In this document: positions 33,792 through 43,245 of the stretch, in pieces | How the letters are laid out: every line of letters starts with the position of its first letter | Position numbering within the stretch: the first letter of the stretch is position 1 | Source: Halocatena halophila | GTDB taxonomy: Archaea > Halobacteriota > Halobacteria > Halobacteriales > Haloarculaceae | Assembly: GCA_027563145.1 (NCBI GenBank) | Contig: CP071307.1 | Location: 310,001-374,000, forward strand | Direction: 5' to 3' | Length of the DNA: 64,000 nt | Position numbers and translations under genes: made by a program | The notes under the pieces: generated by a model | Seen by the model: only the letters and a program-made list of their open reading frames with translations | Told to the model about the DNA's origin: nothing | Databases searched by the model: none

Positions 33792-34286
33792 CTACAGTTT
33801 GTGTGTGAGAAGCAGTTCAATTGCACTCCCAGCTGGAAGTTCTGTGGATTGCCGTCTATGTACTTCGAAATCGTGTGATTCGTAGAATGCACGACCAACG
33901 GCGTTGTCTTCGAGCACTGCGAGCCAGACGTCGTCGTAGCCGGCACTCTGAAACCGCTTGAACAAACGCTCGAGGAGCGCTGAGCCGATCCCTTCGTTCC
34001 AGCGGTCGGGATGAACGTACAATGCACTGACCGCAGCCTCACACGGGCCATCCGAAGTGGGGCCACCGTCTACGAATCCAATGATCTCCCCAGCATCGGC
34101 CCCAACGAGAAACTCGTTGTCGGCCGATTCAATGCGCGATTGCAGCGAAGTTTCACTATACCAGGTCTCGACAGTTGTTTCGACGGCTGACTGGCCGAGT
34201 ATCTCATCATACGCGGCGTGCCAGCCCGCACTGGCGACAGTTCGTATCGATCGCAGGTCAGCAGCCACAGCCGGTCGGTACTCCAT
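33792..34286 (-). CDS. GNAT family N-acetyltransferase
   Basis: 164 residues, single GNAT domain. The acetyl-CoA pyrophosphate-binding loop is RWNEGIGSALLERLF (Q/R-x-x-G-x-G/A) after the beta-4 strand SALYVHPD; the C-terminal VLEDNAVGRAFYESHDFEV is the usual final helix-strand. The first residues MEYRPAVAADLRSIRTVAS fit the family start. Acceptor amine unknown. A 100-base gap separates it from the methyltransferase on the same strand. Confidence 0.88.
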   Translation of the reverse strand: MEYRPAVAADLRSIRTVASAGWHAAYDEILGQSAVETTVETWYSETSLQSRIESADNEFLVGADAGEIIGFVDGGPTSDGPCEAAVSALYVHPDRWNEGIGSALLERLFKRFQSAGYDDVWLAVLEDNAVGRAFYESHDFEVHRRQSTELPAGSAIELLLTHKL

Positions 34287-34352
34287 GGACGGTAATCGAA
34301 GGAGCTGTCAAAAATCATTACGGGGACGGTGACGATTACGTCCAACAGCCGA

Positions 34353-35381
34353 TCAGCTGTTGTTCATTCTGAGCACACCACCAACCAGGATCCCGAAGAT
34401 GGTAATGAGGACGCCAGCGTTCGAGAGCAGGGCAGGATTGGCTCGGTTCGAATGGTCGGTTCGTGCAGGCGCTGGTAGCAGCGTGTGAACTGTCGCCGTG
34501 ATCGGCGTGTTCAGCCGTGGGAGTGTCGTGGCCGAGGCGATTGCCGTTGGCGTTGCCGTCAGTGTTCCGGCAGGTTCTACGGATACCATCTGGGGCGGTG
34601 GACATCTCAGTGTGTCGGCTGAGCTGTCCGACGTCGTGTTTGGTGGCGTGTCGGTAGGGGTGTCCGCCGGCGCAGGCGGTGGGTTCTCGGTCACATGGAT
34701 GTGAACGGGTTCATCCATCGCCAGTTCAGTGGTCTCACCACTCCCTGAGCGTACCATCCACGATTCGATTTCATTGTCTTCGGGCGGCCCGGACCACTCG
34801 TCGAACGGATAGTTGTCGGTACGGTCGTTGAACCGCATCGTGACAGTAATCGTTTTCTCACCGCCGCCGTCGAGTCCACGGAAAACGGCTCCATCGGTTC
34901 GACCCCCGTTCATGAACCACTCAATGTGGCTTGATCGGTCGTCGTGGACAAACGAATCGTCACGGTGTGTGTACGTGTCGTCTTCGACGGCCCACGCTCC
35001 GTCCTCTGGAAGTCCCTCAATATCGGCCGTAATGACAGCTCCGCCATCGCCACCCCGCTGGTCGTGAAGAAACACGAGACTCAGCCCCGACTCACCCCGG
35101 TAGAGAAACAGCTGGCTCACCTGATCACGCTGTAACTCGTCCGTCCCGTAGGAACTGTACTGACCGGATGGTTCGGATGATGGTGCCCGATAGTCGTAAA
35201 ACGATTCTACCGACTGGTTGCCCTCACCCAGCGGCGTCACGGGGATCGTTTGGTCACCCTGAGTGACTGTAATGGAATGCTCCTGGGCACGGACGGGCAC
35301 GCTAAACGACTGGGTGAGGAGCGCTCCCACGACGAGCACGGTAACGACCGTGGATAGACCACATCGATGCGGGCGGATCAT
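34353..35381 (-). CDS. Secreted surface protein with Thr/Pro-rich stalk and C-terminal membrane anchor
   Basis: 342 residues. A Sec signal covers residues 1-32 (VVTVLVVGALLTQSFSVPVR, cleaved near AQA/RAQE). The extracellular domain (about 35-235) is acidic and beta-rich with no family I recognise. A Pro/Thr-rich linker (PPPAPADTPTDTPPN and later ATPTAIASATT) follows, then a C-terminal hydrophobic segment VLITIFGILVGGVLRM near the end. This is the general design of haloarchaeal surface glycoproteins, with the stalk probably O-glycosylated; a clear PGF sorting signal is absent. Confidence 0.65.
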   Translation of the reverse strand: MIRPHRCGLSTVVTVLVVGALLTQSFSVPVRAQEHSITVTQGDQTIPVTPLGEGNQSVESFYDYRAPSSEPSGQYSSYGTDELQRDQVSQLFLYRGESGLSLVFLHDQRGGDGGAVITADIEGLPEDGAWAVEDDTYTHRDDSFVHDDRSSHIEWFMNGGRTDGAVFRGLDGGGEKTITVTMRFNDRTDNYPFDEWSGPPEDNEIESWMVRSGSGETTELAMDEPVHIHVTENPPPAPADTPTDTPPNTTSDSSADTLRCPPPQMVSVEPAGTLTATPTAIASATTLPRLNTPITATVHTLLPAPARTDHSNRANPALLSNAGVLITIFGILVGGVLRMNNS

Positions 35382-35526
35382 CCGTCGTGGAACCCTCCGT
35401 CAGAGTGACACCAACCGGGGGGTGTCAGTACCCAGCCAATCATCCATAGAAAGTATAGTATGTTATTCAATAACAAGTGTGCTTGCCAATCAGTCCACTG
35501 AAGTGAAACGATGGGCTGATCGGTTC

Positions 35527-36606
35527 TCACTCGCCTTCGAACCAGAAATTGCCGTCTTCGATGATGGGATCGCCATCAATGGTGAGCAAGGAGTCCGAAC
35601 GCAAGTCGATGAGCATGTCCGTATGGATATCGCTCTGATTCGGTTTCTGATCGTCGGGCAGACACTCAGTAAATCCAAATCCGAGCGCGAGATGGACGGT
35701 CCCGGCCATCTTCTCGTCGAAGAGCGTGTTTGTCGTGGCGCGATCGATTCCACGGTTCATCCCAATGCCGAGTTCGCCGAGACGGCGTGCGCCCGCATCT
35801 CGCTCAAGGAGACGGTCCATAGCGTCTTGGGCGTCACCAGCCGCACAGTCGACGACGACACCGTCTTCGAAGGTGAGCGTTACATCCTCGATGCGGTCAC
35901 CACGATAAAAGAACGGCAGATCAAACTGCGCCGTCCCCTCGACGCTCTCGACGACTGGACTGGTGGCCACCTCACCACCCGGCATATTCCGGGTGGCGTC
36001 GTCGTTGAGAGCGGTTCGATCTGCGATCGACATGGTTAGATCGGTCCTCCCACACTGAATTCGGATCGTTTCACCGGCGTCGATGATATCGGCGACGCGT
36101 TGCTGGCGGCGACGCTGGTGTTCCCAGTCGACATCCACGGCGTCGTAAACGAATGACCGATACGCATCGGTTCCCATTCTGGCACGATAGGCACCACCAG
36201 CGGTCGGATGGACGGTGATCACCCATCGATTGTCGAGACGCGCATCGAGAATCGGTCTATGAGCATCGTCTATTTCGGTTTTTACGGCATCCGAGACGCC
36301 CATCGTCTCGTACGGGTTCGTCGTGGAACTGATCAACACCACGGCATCGGCCGCTTCCATCGCGGCGAGTCTGGGGGCACTCGTTGAAACGTTCTCAGGA
36401 TCGACTGCCTTTTGATACGCACGGCGCGCTCGTTCGTCGTGCAACTGCCCCATCGGCGTTGCGCCTCGCTCGCCGAGAACGCCATACAGCGCCGTAACCA
36501 GCGGGGTTGCGTTCTGGCTGCCAATCACTAGAACGTCGTCATCGGCCGTAACTTCGAGACAGTGATCAACCAGAAGTTCGGCATGTCGGCGGACTCTGTC
36601 GTCCAT
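35527..36606 (-). CDS. M29 family aminopeptidase
   Basis: 359 residues, the usual length for thermophilic-type aminopeptidases of family M29. The conserved C-terminal metal region is present: the Glu-rich GELGIGMNRG (G-E-x-x-x-G), TNTLFDEKMAGTVHLALGFG (with E-K-x-x-G-T-x-H), and SDIHTDMLIDLRSD (H-x-D). These hold the two metal-binding sites. The enzyme removes N-terminal residues from peptides in the cytoplasm. It stands alone between a surface protein and the divergent rhomboid. Confidence 0.88.
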   Translation of the reverse strand: MDDRVRRHAELLVDHCLEVTADDDVLVIGSQNATPLVTALYGVLGERGATPMGQLHDERARRAYQKAVDPENVSTSAPRLAAMEAADAVVLISSTTNPYETMGVSDAVKTEIDDAHRPILDARLDNRWVITVHPTAGGAYRARMGTDAYRSFVYDAVDVDWEHQRRRQQRVADIIDAGETIRIQCGRTDLTMSIADRTALNDDATRNMPGGEVATSPVVESVEGTAQFDLPFFYRGDRIEDVTLTFEDGVVVDCAAGDAQDAMDRLLERDAGARRLGELGIGMNRGIDRATTNTLFDEKMAGTVHLALGFGFTECLPDDQKPNQSDIHTDMLIDLRSDSLLTIDGDPIIEDGNFWFEGE

Positions 36607-36767
36607 ACCAGGGCTGTGTGATACACGCAGTTAAATACGATTCAAGAAACGTGAAAGTGAATGTGAAACCGTGATCAAACACCCAGCAGACGAGCCCACG
36701 ATCGGCCAATCGAAGCACGCTTTCGATCTTCGGAAATCCTAACTTGTTTGCCATCACTAGAGCCACC

Positions 36768-37388
36768 GTGTCCCGAAGTCCGACCCTGACGACCCTGAAA
36801 ATCATCCTCGTCGTGTTCGTCCTCCAGTTGGTGTCGGTGACGATTGGCCTCGGAAACGAGCCGTTCGTGTTACACCTGCCACTGACCGACGAGCCCTGGA
36901 CGATCGTTACGAGCGTATACGCCCACAGCGGGCTCATGCACCTCATCGGAAACTGCATTGCACTGGTCCTGTTCGGATTGGCCGTCGAGTATTTCACCAC
37001 ACCACTCCGCTATCACGCCTTTTTCGTTATCTCGGGGGCGCTTTCAGGAATTGCTCAGGTGGTGTTTACCACCGGCTTGGCCATGCTTCCACCGGGGTCG
37101 ATCCGCGTGCTGGGCGCAAGCGGTGCGATTTTCGCGCTGCTGGGCTACGCTATCAGCGGGAACGCGCTTTCGGCAGGGCTACTCTCTCGACTCGGCCGAC
37201 GGGTGCAGATACTGCTAATCTTCCTCATCGCCGCCTTTTTCACCGCACAGAATGCGGGCCCAGGCGTCGCGAACATGGCGCATTTCGCCGGCATTGCCAT
37301 TGGTCTGGTGGCAGGCCGGTTTCAGCTGCTCCACACCACATCGGAATCGAACACGGATGACCATCCCGATCCCCTCCAAACATATTAG
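36768..37388 (+). CDS. Rhomboid family intramembrane serine protease
   Basis: 206 residues from GTG 36768 (TTG 36744 is an in-frame alternative), six membrane helices. Catalytic Ser118 lies in the GASGA motif of helix 4 and His172 in NMAHFAG of helix 6, the canonical dyad. The HSGLMHLIGNCIAL segment in helix 2 provides the conserved H-x-x-x-N oxyanion region. Rhomboids cleave membrane proteins near the extracellular face. In haloarchaea they have been linked to surface-glycoprotein processing; the substrate here is unknown. The hydrolase at 37416 follows closely on the same strand. Confidence 0.9.
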   Translation: MSRSPTLTTLKIILVVFVLQLVSVTIGLGNEPFVLHLPLTDEPWTIVTSVYAHSGLMHLIGNCIALVLFGLAVEYFTTPLRYHAFFVISGALSGIAQVVFTTGLAMLPPGSIRVLGASGAIFALLGYAISGNALSAGLLSRLGRRVQILLIFLIAAFFTAQNAGPGVANMAHFAGIAIGLVAGRFQLLHTTSESNTDDHPDPLQTY

Positions 37389-37415
37389 TAACTGAATAGA
37401 TATTGTCAGGGCACA

Positions 37416-38303
37416 ATGGGCGTGCTTCACACCCCCGAAGACCGTTTTGACGCCATCCCGGAGTACCCGTACGAACCCCAGTCGATCGACGTGGACGGCC
37501 TGTCGATGGCATACGTCGAAGCTGGGAGCGGTCAGGAAACGTTTCTCTGTCTCCATGGCGAGCCAACCTGGGGCTACCTCTACCGGTCGCTCATTCCCAC
37601 GCTCTCGACGGCTGGTCGCGTCGTCGTCCCCGACTTTCTTGGCTTTGGGCGATCGGACAAACTCGATGACCCGGAGGCGTACTCGTTCGAGTTCCACTAC
37701 GATGCACTACTGCGGTTGGTCGAGACGCTCAACCTGCAGAATATCACCCTGGTCTGTCAGGACTGGGGTGGAATCCTGGGACTCTCGCTTGCGGCCAACG
37801 AGCCGGAGCGATTCGCCCGGCTCGTTCCGATGAACACCGGCATCCCACGCGGAACGCAGACGATGCCAGAGGACTGGGAGCGGTTCAGATCGTTCGTCGA
37901 ATCCGCAGAGGAGCTACCGATCGGAACGTTGATCCAGAACGCAACGGCAACCGACCTGGACGAACAAACCCTCGAAGCCTACAACGTGCCGTTTCCCACG
38001 GAGTCACACAAGGCCGGTGCGCGTGCGTGGCCGGATATGGTACCGCGGAAGGGTGGTGGCGACGGCCACGAAATTACCCGCAAAGCGAGCGAGCGGCTGG
38101 GCGAGTGGACAAAACCAGCGTTCGTCCTGTTTTCCGACAGCGACCCGATCACGAAGAACAACCGTGAGCCACTGCGTGAGCACATTCCCACTGCATCAGA
38201 ACAGCCCGACACGTGGATCGAGGGCGCTGGCCACTTCCTGCAGGAGGATGCTGGCGAACGGATCGCCGAAGAGATCGTAGCCTTCGTCCGCCGGACGAAA
38301 TAA
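37416..38303 (+). CDS. Alpha/beta hydrolase, haloalkane-dehalogenase-like
   Basis: 295 residues. The nucleophile elbow is CQDWGG, with Asp116 as nucleophile and Trp117, the pair that in haloalkane dehalogenases attacks the carbon and binds halide. The oxyanion segment is LHGEPTWGYLY (His47), and His273 in GAGHFLQED is the catalytic base. These match haloalkane dehalogenases (subfamily I/DhmA-like) rather than esterases, which have Ser at the elbow. Activity on halogenated compounds is plausible, but epoxide hydrolases also use Asp. It follows the rhomboid gene by 27 bases and is convergent with cofH. Confidence 0.85.
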   Translation: MGVLHTPEDRFDAIPEYPYEPQSIDVDGLSMAYVEAGSGQETFLCLHGEPTWGYLYRSLIPTLSTAGRVVVPDFLGFGRSDKLDDPEAYSFEFHYDALLRLVETLNLQNITLVCQDWGGILGLSLAANEPERFARLVPMNTGIPRGTQTMPEDWERFRSFVESAEELPIGTLIQNATATDLDEQTLEAYNVPFPTESHKAGARAWPDMVPRKGGGDGHEITRKASERLGEWTKPAFVLFSDSDPITKNNREPLREHIPTASEQPDTWIEGAGHFLQEDAGERIAEEIVAFVRRTK

Positions 38304-38307
38304 GCGA

Positions 38308-39663
38308 TCACTCAAGCAGTGGCGTCCCATCGGCACGAGGACCAAGCTGTGGGCCAAACGGGGGATCGTCCGGATCGATCACGCGGCGCTCGGTGTAATC
38401 CGTCGATCGCTCGACCGGCGTGCGACCGATTGCCGTGATCATCTCGACGTACTCGGCGAACGATCTGGCCTGCCCATACCGACCGCCGGCGCGTCGAGTA
38501 ATCTCCTCTGAGAGGATCGTCCCCATGAAATCATCCGCTCCACACGAGAGCATTTTCAGGCCGCCTTCGTCACCATATTTCACCCACGAAGACTGGATGT
38601 GGTCAATGTTGTCGAGATAGAGCCTGGAGACGGCGATCATCAGCTCGTCTTCGTGGATCGAGGCACCATCGTCGACGTAGCCCTCTTCGTACAGCGGCGT
38701 CTGCTGGTGTATGAACGAGAGCGGCACGAATTCTGTGATCGCACCGATTTCGTCCTGTAGATCACGGATCCGATCGAGATGCATGATCCGGTGGCGCTCG
38801 TTTTCGACGTGTCCATACATGATCGTCGCTGTCGTGGAGAGTCCGACCGACGCGGCCGCCCGCATCGCTGCAAGCCAGGCGTCCGTGTTCATCTTCCCCG
38901 GACAGATCACGTCACGAACTTCATCGACGAGAATTTCGGCGGCCGTTCCCGGAACACTGTCGAGTCCAGCATCACGAAGTCGGCCGTACACCGTCTCGTA
39001 CCCCCAGTTAGCCCCCCGTTTTGCGTGGTAGGCTTCCTCTGGAGTCATCGAATGGAGGTGGACGCCACCGACGGCCATCGCCCGAATCTGTTCGACATAC
39101 GTTCCCGGATCGACGGTGTAGCGCTCGGGTGATTTGTAGTTCAGATCACCGCGCTCGCTTGCTTCGAGCAGTTCGCGATGATCGTCGTCGAGCGCAAAGG
39201 CGGGATGGAGCCCGGAGACGGAGGTCACCTCATAGATACCAGTGTCGAGTGCGTCCTGGACGATGCGACGCGATTTTGCAGGGGGTTTCGTAAAGCCATC
39301 GTGTGATTCGGGCCCCTCGCGAAGAAACAGCTTCGACCGATCTTTGAAATTGCAAAAGAGACAGCCAGTGTTACAGGCGGTGGTCACGTTGTTGTTGAGA
39401 TTCGCCACGAACGTGACCTCCTCACCAACTCGTTCCTGTCGGCGACGATCGGCGAGCTCGAGCACCTGCTCTTTGCGTGCGAGGTCGATGCCGGGTGTGT
39501 CCGTCCCGGTTGTCAACAGTGCGACGCCGTCCTCGATCGACAGCCGATCACCGCTTCGTGCGGCCTCCAGTGCGTTCTCGAATGATTGGTCGGTTGTTGC
39601 TCGGTGCGTGAAATCGAACCGATCACGTGGAACGTTGGACCGAGACGGACTGGATTGGGCCAT
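38308..39663 (-). CDS. cofH: FO synthase subunit 2 (CofH)
   Basis: 451-residue radical SAM enzyme that, with CofG, makes the F0 chromophore of coenzyme F420 from 5-amino-6-ribitylaminouracil and tyrosine; CofH joins the two substrates. The radical SAM cluster ligands are C97, C101 and C104 in ACNTGCLFCNF. Typical CofH segments include HSMTPEEAYHAKR, MYGHVENERHRIMHL, PLSFIHQQTPLY and SCGADDFMGTILSEEITRRAGG. The partner CofG is not in the window. Its presence agrees with F420 enzymes found at 57795 and 61553. It is the downstream gene of purU with 45 bases between. Confidence 0.92.
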   Translation of the reverse strand: MAQSSPSRSNVPRDRFDFTHRATTDQSFENALEAARSGDRLSIEDGVALLTTGTDTPGIDLARKEQVLELADRRRQERVGEEVTFVANLNNNVTTACNTGCLFCNFKDRSKLFLREGPESHDGFTKPPAKSRRIVQDALDTGIYEVTSVSGLHPAFALDDDHRELLEASERGDLNYKSPERYTVDPGTYVEQIRAMAVGGVHLHSMTPEEAYHAKRGANWGYETVYGRLRDAGLDSVPGTAAEILVDEVRDVICPGKMNTDAWLAAMRAAASVGLSTTATIMYGHVENERHRIMHLDRIRDLQDEIGAITEFVPLSFIHQQTPLYEEGYVDDGASIHEDELMIAVSRLYLDNIDHIQSSWVKYGDEGGLKMLSCGADDFMGTILSEEITRRAGGRYGQARSFAEYVEMITAIGRTPVERSTDYTERRVIDPDDPPFGPQLGPRADGTPLLE

Positions 39664-39708
39664 ATCTGGGCAAGCAATGGGGATACAAAGTGTCTTTCGC
39701 TACCACAA

Positions 39709-40671
39709 TCACTCGCTTTGTGCCCCGAGTGGGACGTCTGTGTCATCTGTGGGTCCATCCGGGATGGCTGCCTCAAGCTGGGTCGGGGTGCCAAGCTGGA
39801 TTGCAGCTTTGTCAACGTCCTCGCGGAGATGGGTCGTGCCGTTGTGAACATAGATGCTATCGGAGAGATGGAGATGAACGGCCTCGAGAAGCGCCTCGGC
39901 CTCAAGAGGCTGTCCGCGCCGCTGTAGCGTTTCGGGCGTTCCATCGTCGGGCACATCGAAGACGCGCTGTGTGATGATCGGCCCTTGATCGAGATCTGTC
40001 GTTGCGTAGTGAGCTGTCACCCCGGCCACCCGAACACCCGCATCGATTGCCTGCCGATATGGTTCGGCCCCAGCAAACGACGGCAACAGCGACGGATGGA
40101 TGTTGATAATCCGGCGCTCGTACCGAAACACCACTTCGGGGCTCAGAATTCGCATGTATCTTGCCAGGACGATCAGCTCTACGTTGTACTCATCGAGCCG
40201 TTCGAGAAGCTCGGTCTCGTCTGGCGTTCCGTTCTCGTCGCCGATGTCGTAGAACGGAATTCCAGCGCGCGCAGCGATCGGCTCCAGATCGGAGTGGTTC
40301 CCGACCACACACGCGATGGTTGCCTCCAGTGCGCCCGATTCGACTGCCTCTATGAGCGCCTCGAGACAGTGAGACTCTTTGGTTACCAGCACGCCTATGT
40401 TCCGCGAGTCGTCTTCGTCCGGGAATCGGATCTGTACGCTCACGCCGAGCTCGTCGCCCAGCTCCTGGAGGTCCTCGCGAAGCGTCGCCTCGCGACAGAC
40501 CATTTCGGTCGCATCCACGTGCATCGTCATCCGGAACAGCCCGTCCTGGACGGCCTGGTCCAGATCCTCGATGTTGATGTTGCGTTCGAACAGGAGATTC
40601 GTGAAGTTCGCTATCAGACCTGTGGAATCTTCGCCGACGATCGTGATTTCGGTGTATCGTTGTTTCGTCAT
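39709..40671 (-). CDS. purU: Formyltetrahydrofolate deformylase (PurU)
   Basis: 320 residues: an N-terminal ACT domain (about residues 7-85, ITIVGEDSTGLIANFTNLL) and a formyl-transferase/hydrolase domain. The catalytic region has the Asn and His of RIINIHPSLLPSF and the Asp of TDLDQGPIIT, as in PurU and GART. The enzyme hydrolyses 10-formyl-THF to formate and THF, balancing one-carbon units for purine synthesis, with the ACT domain sensing Gly or Met. The C-terminal 35 residues (after LREDVDKAAIQLG) are a haloarchaeal extension. Upstream of cofH on the same strand. Confidence 0.88.
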   Translation of the reverse strand: MTKQRYTEITIVGEDSTGLIANFTNLLFERNINIEDLDQAVQDGLFRMTMHVDATEMVCREATLREDLQELGDELGVSVQIRFPDEDDSRNIGVLVTKESHCLEALIEAVESGALEATIACVVGNHSDLEPIAARAGIPFYDIGDENGTPDETELLERLDEYNVELIVLARYMRILSPEVVFRYERRIINIHPSLLPSFAGAEPYRQAIDAGVRVAGVTAHYATTDLDQGPIITQRVFDVPDDGTPETLQRRGQPLEAEALLEAVHLHLSDSIYVHNGTTHLREDVDKAAIQLGTPTQLEAAIPDGPTDDTDVPLGAQSE

Positions 40672-40753
40672 TGTAGCGCTAACTCAATCCAGTGTGTTCT
40701 ACTGTAGCTGGGGTACTGTGGCGACCAAAAACCCATCGGATCGTGACAACCAT

Positions 40754-41551
40754 CTATGTGTTCTCTGTCAGCTCATCCGTCACATCCCAGAGCAGTTCTA
40801 GCAGTCGCTCGTCGTGTGCCCCCACCAGCAGCCCCCCAGCGGATCGAACGGTTGCTGTGCTTTCGGCGGCGAACAGCTCGATCGCAGCTCGCTCTTCTTC
40901 GTTCGGGTGGAACGCAACTATCGCCTGGATAGTTCCGGTAGCGAACGCGCTCGTATGAACGGTTGGGGCCCAGCTGTGTATCACCCGTTTGACGCGCGCG
41001 TTGATGGCGGTTTCCATCTCATCGAACGCAGCTTTCAGCGCCGGCGTCTGTGGAACCGATCGCCCGATAATTGTGGCAACGGCGCTCGCTTCTGGCGACG
41101 GGACAGTCGGGGCGGCGACTGCCACACCATTGCGTGTGATGGCGTCGTTTTGTCTGGCAACCAGCAGTACATCCGAAATCGGCTGGTAGATCGCCGCAAC
41201 AACCGGTGTTCCATCGTGTTCGACGGCGACCGCACTGGCAACGCCTGGAATCCCAGCCGCGTAGTTGTTGGTGCCGTCCAGGGGATCGACGAACCACTGA
41301 TATGGCTCGCTTCCGCCGTGATCACCGGCCTCTTCAGAGTAGACCGCATGCTCCGGAAACGCGGTCCGAATTACCGGGAGCATTCGGCGTTCTGCAGCCA
41401 CGTCGGCCCGTGCTGAGACGTCAGTGTTCTCGTAGGTGAGCTCCCGGTCGGTCGTTTGATATCGATGGCGGAGCACTGTTCCCCCAACAGTGGCCGCTGC
41501 CGTGGCAATTGCCTCGAGTTCGTCGTCCGGTGTCATCTGCGTTGCTTTCAT
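40754..41551 (-). CDS. Inositol monophosphatase family protein
   Basis: 265 residues from ATG 41551 (earlier in-frame starts are not conserved). Metal-binding motifs of the lithium-sensitive phosphatase superfamily are intact: YSEEAGDHGG, the D-P-L-D-G-T-N of QWFVDPLDGTNNY, and the C-terminal HSWAPTVHTSAFATG takes the place of the W-D-x-A-A motif, where Asp is not obvious (W-A-P); this may alter the third metal site. Substrates in archaea include inositol-1-phosphate and fructose-1,6-bisphosphate. Divergent from the methyltransferase at 41624. Confidence 0.85.
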   Translation of the reverse strand: MKATQMTPDDELEAIATAAATVGGTVLRHRYQTTDRELTYENTDVSARADVAAERRMLPVIRTAFPEHAVYSEEAGDHGGSEPYQWFVDPLDGTNNYAAGIPGVASAVAVEHDGTPVVAAIYQPISDVLLVARQNDAITRNGVAVAAPTVPSPEASAVATIIGRSVPQTPALKAAFDEMETAINARVKRVIHSWAPTVHTSAFATGTIQAIVAFHPNEEERAAIELFAAESTATVRSAGGLLVGAHDERLLELLWDVTDELTENT

Positions 41552-41623
41552 CCACACGATTGTAACCCCTTGGCAGTGCGAATCGAAACGGCTACCCCAC
41601 CGGCAGTGATATCGCCCGATTCC

Positions 41624-42364
41624 ATGCCAGCTGACGATCTCCACTCACCAGCACGGGCGTACGACGAGCTCGCAGCCACCTACACGGACGACGTCGAGTC
41701 CAATGCGTACAACGCACACATTGTGTTTCCGGCGATCACCGACCTGCTCGGTGACGTATCGGGACAGCAACTGCTTGATGCTGGCTGTGGAACGGGAGCC
41801 TACTCGACATGGCTCACAGATCAGGGTGCCAGCGTGGTTGGCATCGATTGTAGCACTGAAATGCTCGCTCGGGCACGGGATCGCCTCGATGGTGACGGGG
41901 ATGTGCTGCGGGCAGATCTGAACGAACCGCTTGGGTTCGCTGACGACAGCTTCGACGGGATTGTCAGCTCGCTGGCAGTGAGCTACATCAGAGACTGGGA
42001 CGCACTGTTTCGTGAGTTCGCCCGCGTCTGTCGATCTGGGGGCTGGCTCGTGATTGCGACGACCCATCCATTCGACGAATTCGGCACAGAAAACGAGGAC
42101 GCGCAGAACTACTTCGACATCGAGCGGTGTACGAAATCCTGGGACGTCGAAATTCCGTACTACCGGCGACCGCTCGAAGCGATGATCCAGCCCATACTCG
42201 ATGCTGGATTTGCGATTGAATCGGTCGTCGAACCACAGCCCACAGCGGCGTTTGCTGAACGACGCCCCGATCGCTATGCGAAAGAATCTCGACAGCCGGT
42301 GTTTTTCTGTCTCAACGCACGACGGCGAAAGCGATCATCCGAGACAAATTCAAATCAGAAGTAA
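41624..42364 (+). CDS. Class I SAM-dependent methyltransferase
   Basis: 246 residues from ATG 41624. Motif I LLDAGCGTGAYSTWL at about residue 47, motif II VVGIDCSTEMLARARD, and the post-motif PFDEFGTENEDAQNYFDIER region are typical of small-molecule methyltransferases (UbiE/COQ5-type). An in-frame extension to 41456 is antisense to the phosphatase gene and is rejected. The target is not predictable. Confidence 0.87.
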   Translation: MPADDLHSPARAYDELAATYTDDVESNAYNAHIVFPAITDLLGDVSGQQLLDAGCGTGAYSTWLTDQGASVVGIDCSTEMLARARDRLDGDGDVLRADLNEPLGFADDSFDGIVSSLAVSYIRDWDALFREFARVCRSGGWLVIATTHPFDEFGTENEDAQNYFDIERCTKSWDVEIPYYRRPLEAMIQPILDAGFAIESVVEPQPTAAFAERRPDRYAKESRQPVFFCLNARRRKRSSETNSNQK

Positions 42365-42537
42365 GGAGATACACTAATCCAGACTATAATTATGGTTACG
42401 CACATGTGTACAGAATTGTAGTCTCAGATCAGTTCTCAGTTACCCAGTATCGATCGGCTTGCCCCGTATCTCTCCGTAATAACAGATTTTTCCAGAAAAC
42501 GGAAGAATTTGCCATACAAACCAGTTATATCATCCAA

Positions 42538-42735
42538 CTATTTCTCAGTGCCATTCTCAGCAGCGAGCTGTCGCGTCACGTAGCCAGCAATTCGATTCCG
42601 GACGCGGGTCGATTCCACGTCCGTAAGCCGCTCGACACGTCGTTTGTTCGCCTCAAAGTCGGCAGTGAACTCGTCTGGATACCGAGAGAGCAGCGTTTCA
42701 CCGATCGAGATGATTTCAGTTGCCTGTGATCCCAT
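42538..42735 (-). CDS. S17e-like small ribosomal-protein paralogue
   Basis: 65 residues from ATG 42735. The core [20 protein letters not shown] and [13 protein letters not shown] matches archaeal/eukaryotic ribosomal protein S17e, including the [11 protein letters not shown] block that contacts rRNA. It differs from usual haloarchaeal S17e at the N-terminus: the family start M-A-I-K-P-x-Y-V-K is replaced by [16 protein letters not shown]. It stands alone, away from ribosomal operons, so it may be a second copy or a regulatory paralogue rather than the structural S17e. Confidence 0.8.
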   Translation of the reverse strand: MGSQATEIISIGETLLSRYPDEFTADFEANKRRVERLTDVESTRVRNRIAGYVTRQLAAENGTEK

Positions 42736-42922
42736 GCTCCGTCCGTGTGGGTTATTAATGATAGTTCTTCGGGTAGCCACGGAATCGTTCCGGATGCAGT
42801 CTGTCTCATTCGAACGGACCGGTCGTGGGTGCGAATCGTGCCAGTGGTCCCATGTCCACACGTAGATCTGCTGCCAGTAGTTTCATTAGTGAGTTACCAG
42901 AACTGGGCAGCGACGCGATACC

Positions 42923-43138
42923 ATGACACAATCGATAACACTCGATCGGGGGCGACCGAACAGTGTCCAGGGAGCGGTCGGTCATTTTGACGAGCTGTCG
43001 GATGCTGCCATGGACTGTCTGATACAGTTCTGTGCCAACGAGCGTGGCGCTGGGGTCACCGGCGAGACCGCAGCGGAGCTCTCAGCGTACGACTGCATCA
43101 AATACGTCGAGTACGTCACGATTTCATCGTCCAGATGA
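42923..43138 (+). CDS. Small soluble protein of unknown function
   Basis: 71 residues, starting MTQSITLDRGRPNSVQGAV; it has a helical middle (DAAMDCLIQFCANERGAG) and ends VEYVTISSSR. No motif known to me. It sits between the S17e-like gene and the aminohydrolase in a region with short intergenic spaces. The acidic, coding-like composition supports a real gene, but weakly. Confidence 0.45.
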   Translation: MTQSITLDRGRPNSVQGAVGHFDELSDAAMDCLIQFCANERGAGVTGETAAELSAYDCIKYVEYVTISSSR

Positions 43139-43245
43139 GTCTAAAGTCTGGATCGTTGTCACCACCACAGTGACCCAACCCGCGTGTGGCTCGTGTGTGG
43201 CGTGTTGGCCGCCATTCTATTGACGGCGTTCGGTGTTGTTCCGCG

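Noticed and set aside
36566..37000. Minus-strand frame upstream of the M29 peptidase
   Set aside because: Overlaps the rhomboid coding region antisense and has Asn/Thr-rich composition; no evidence of expression.
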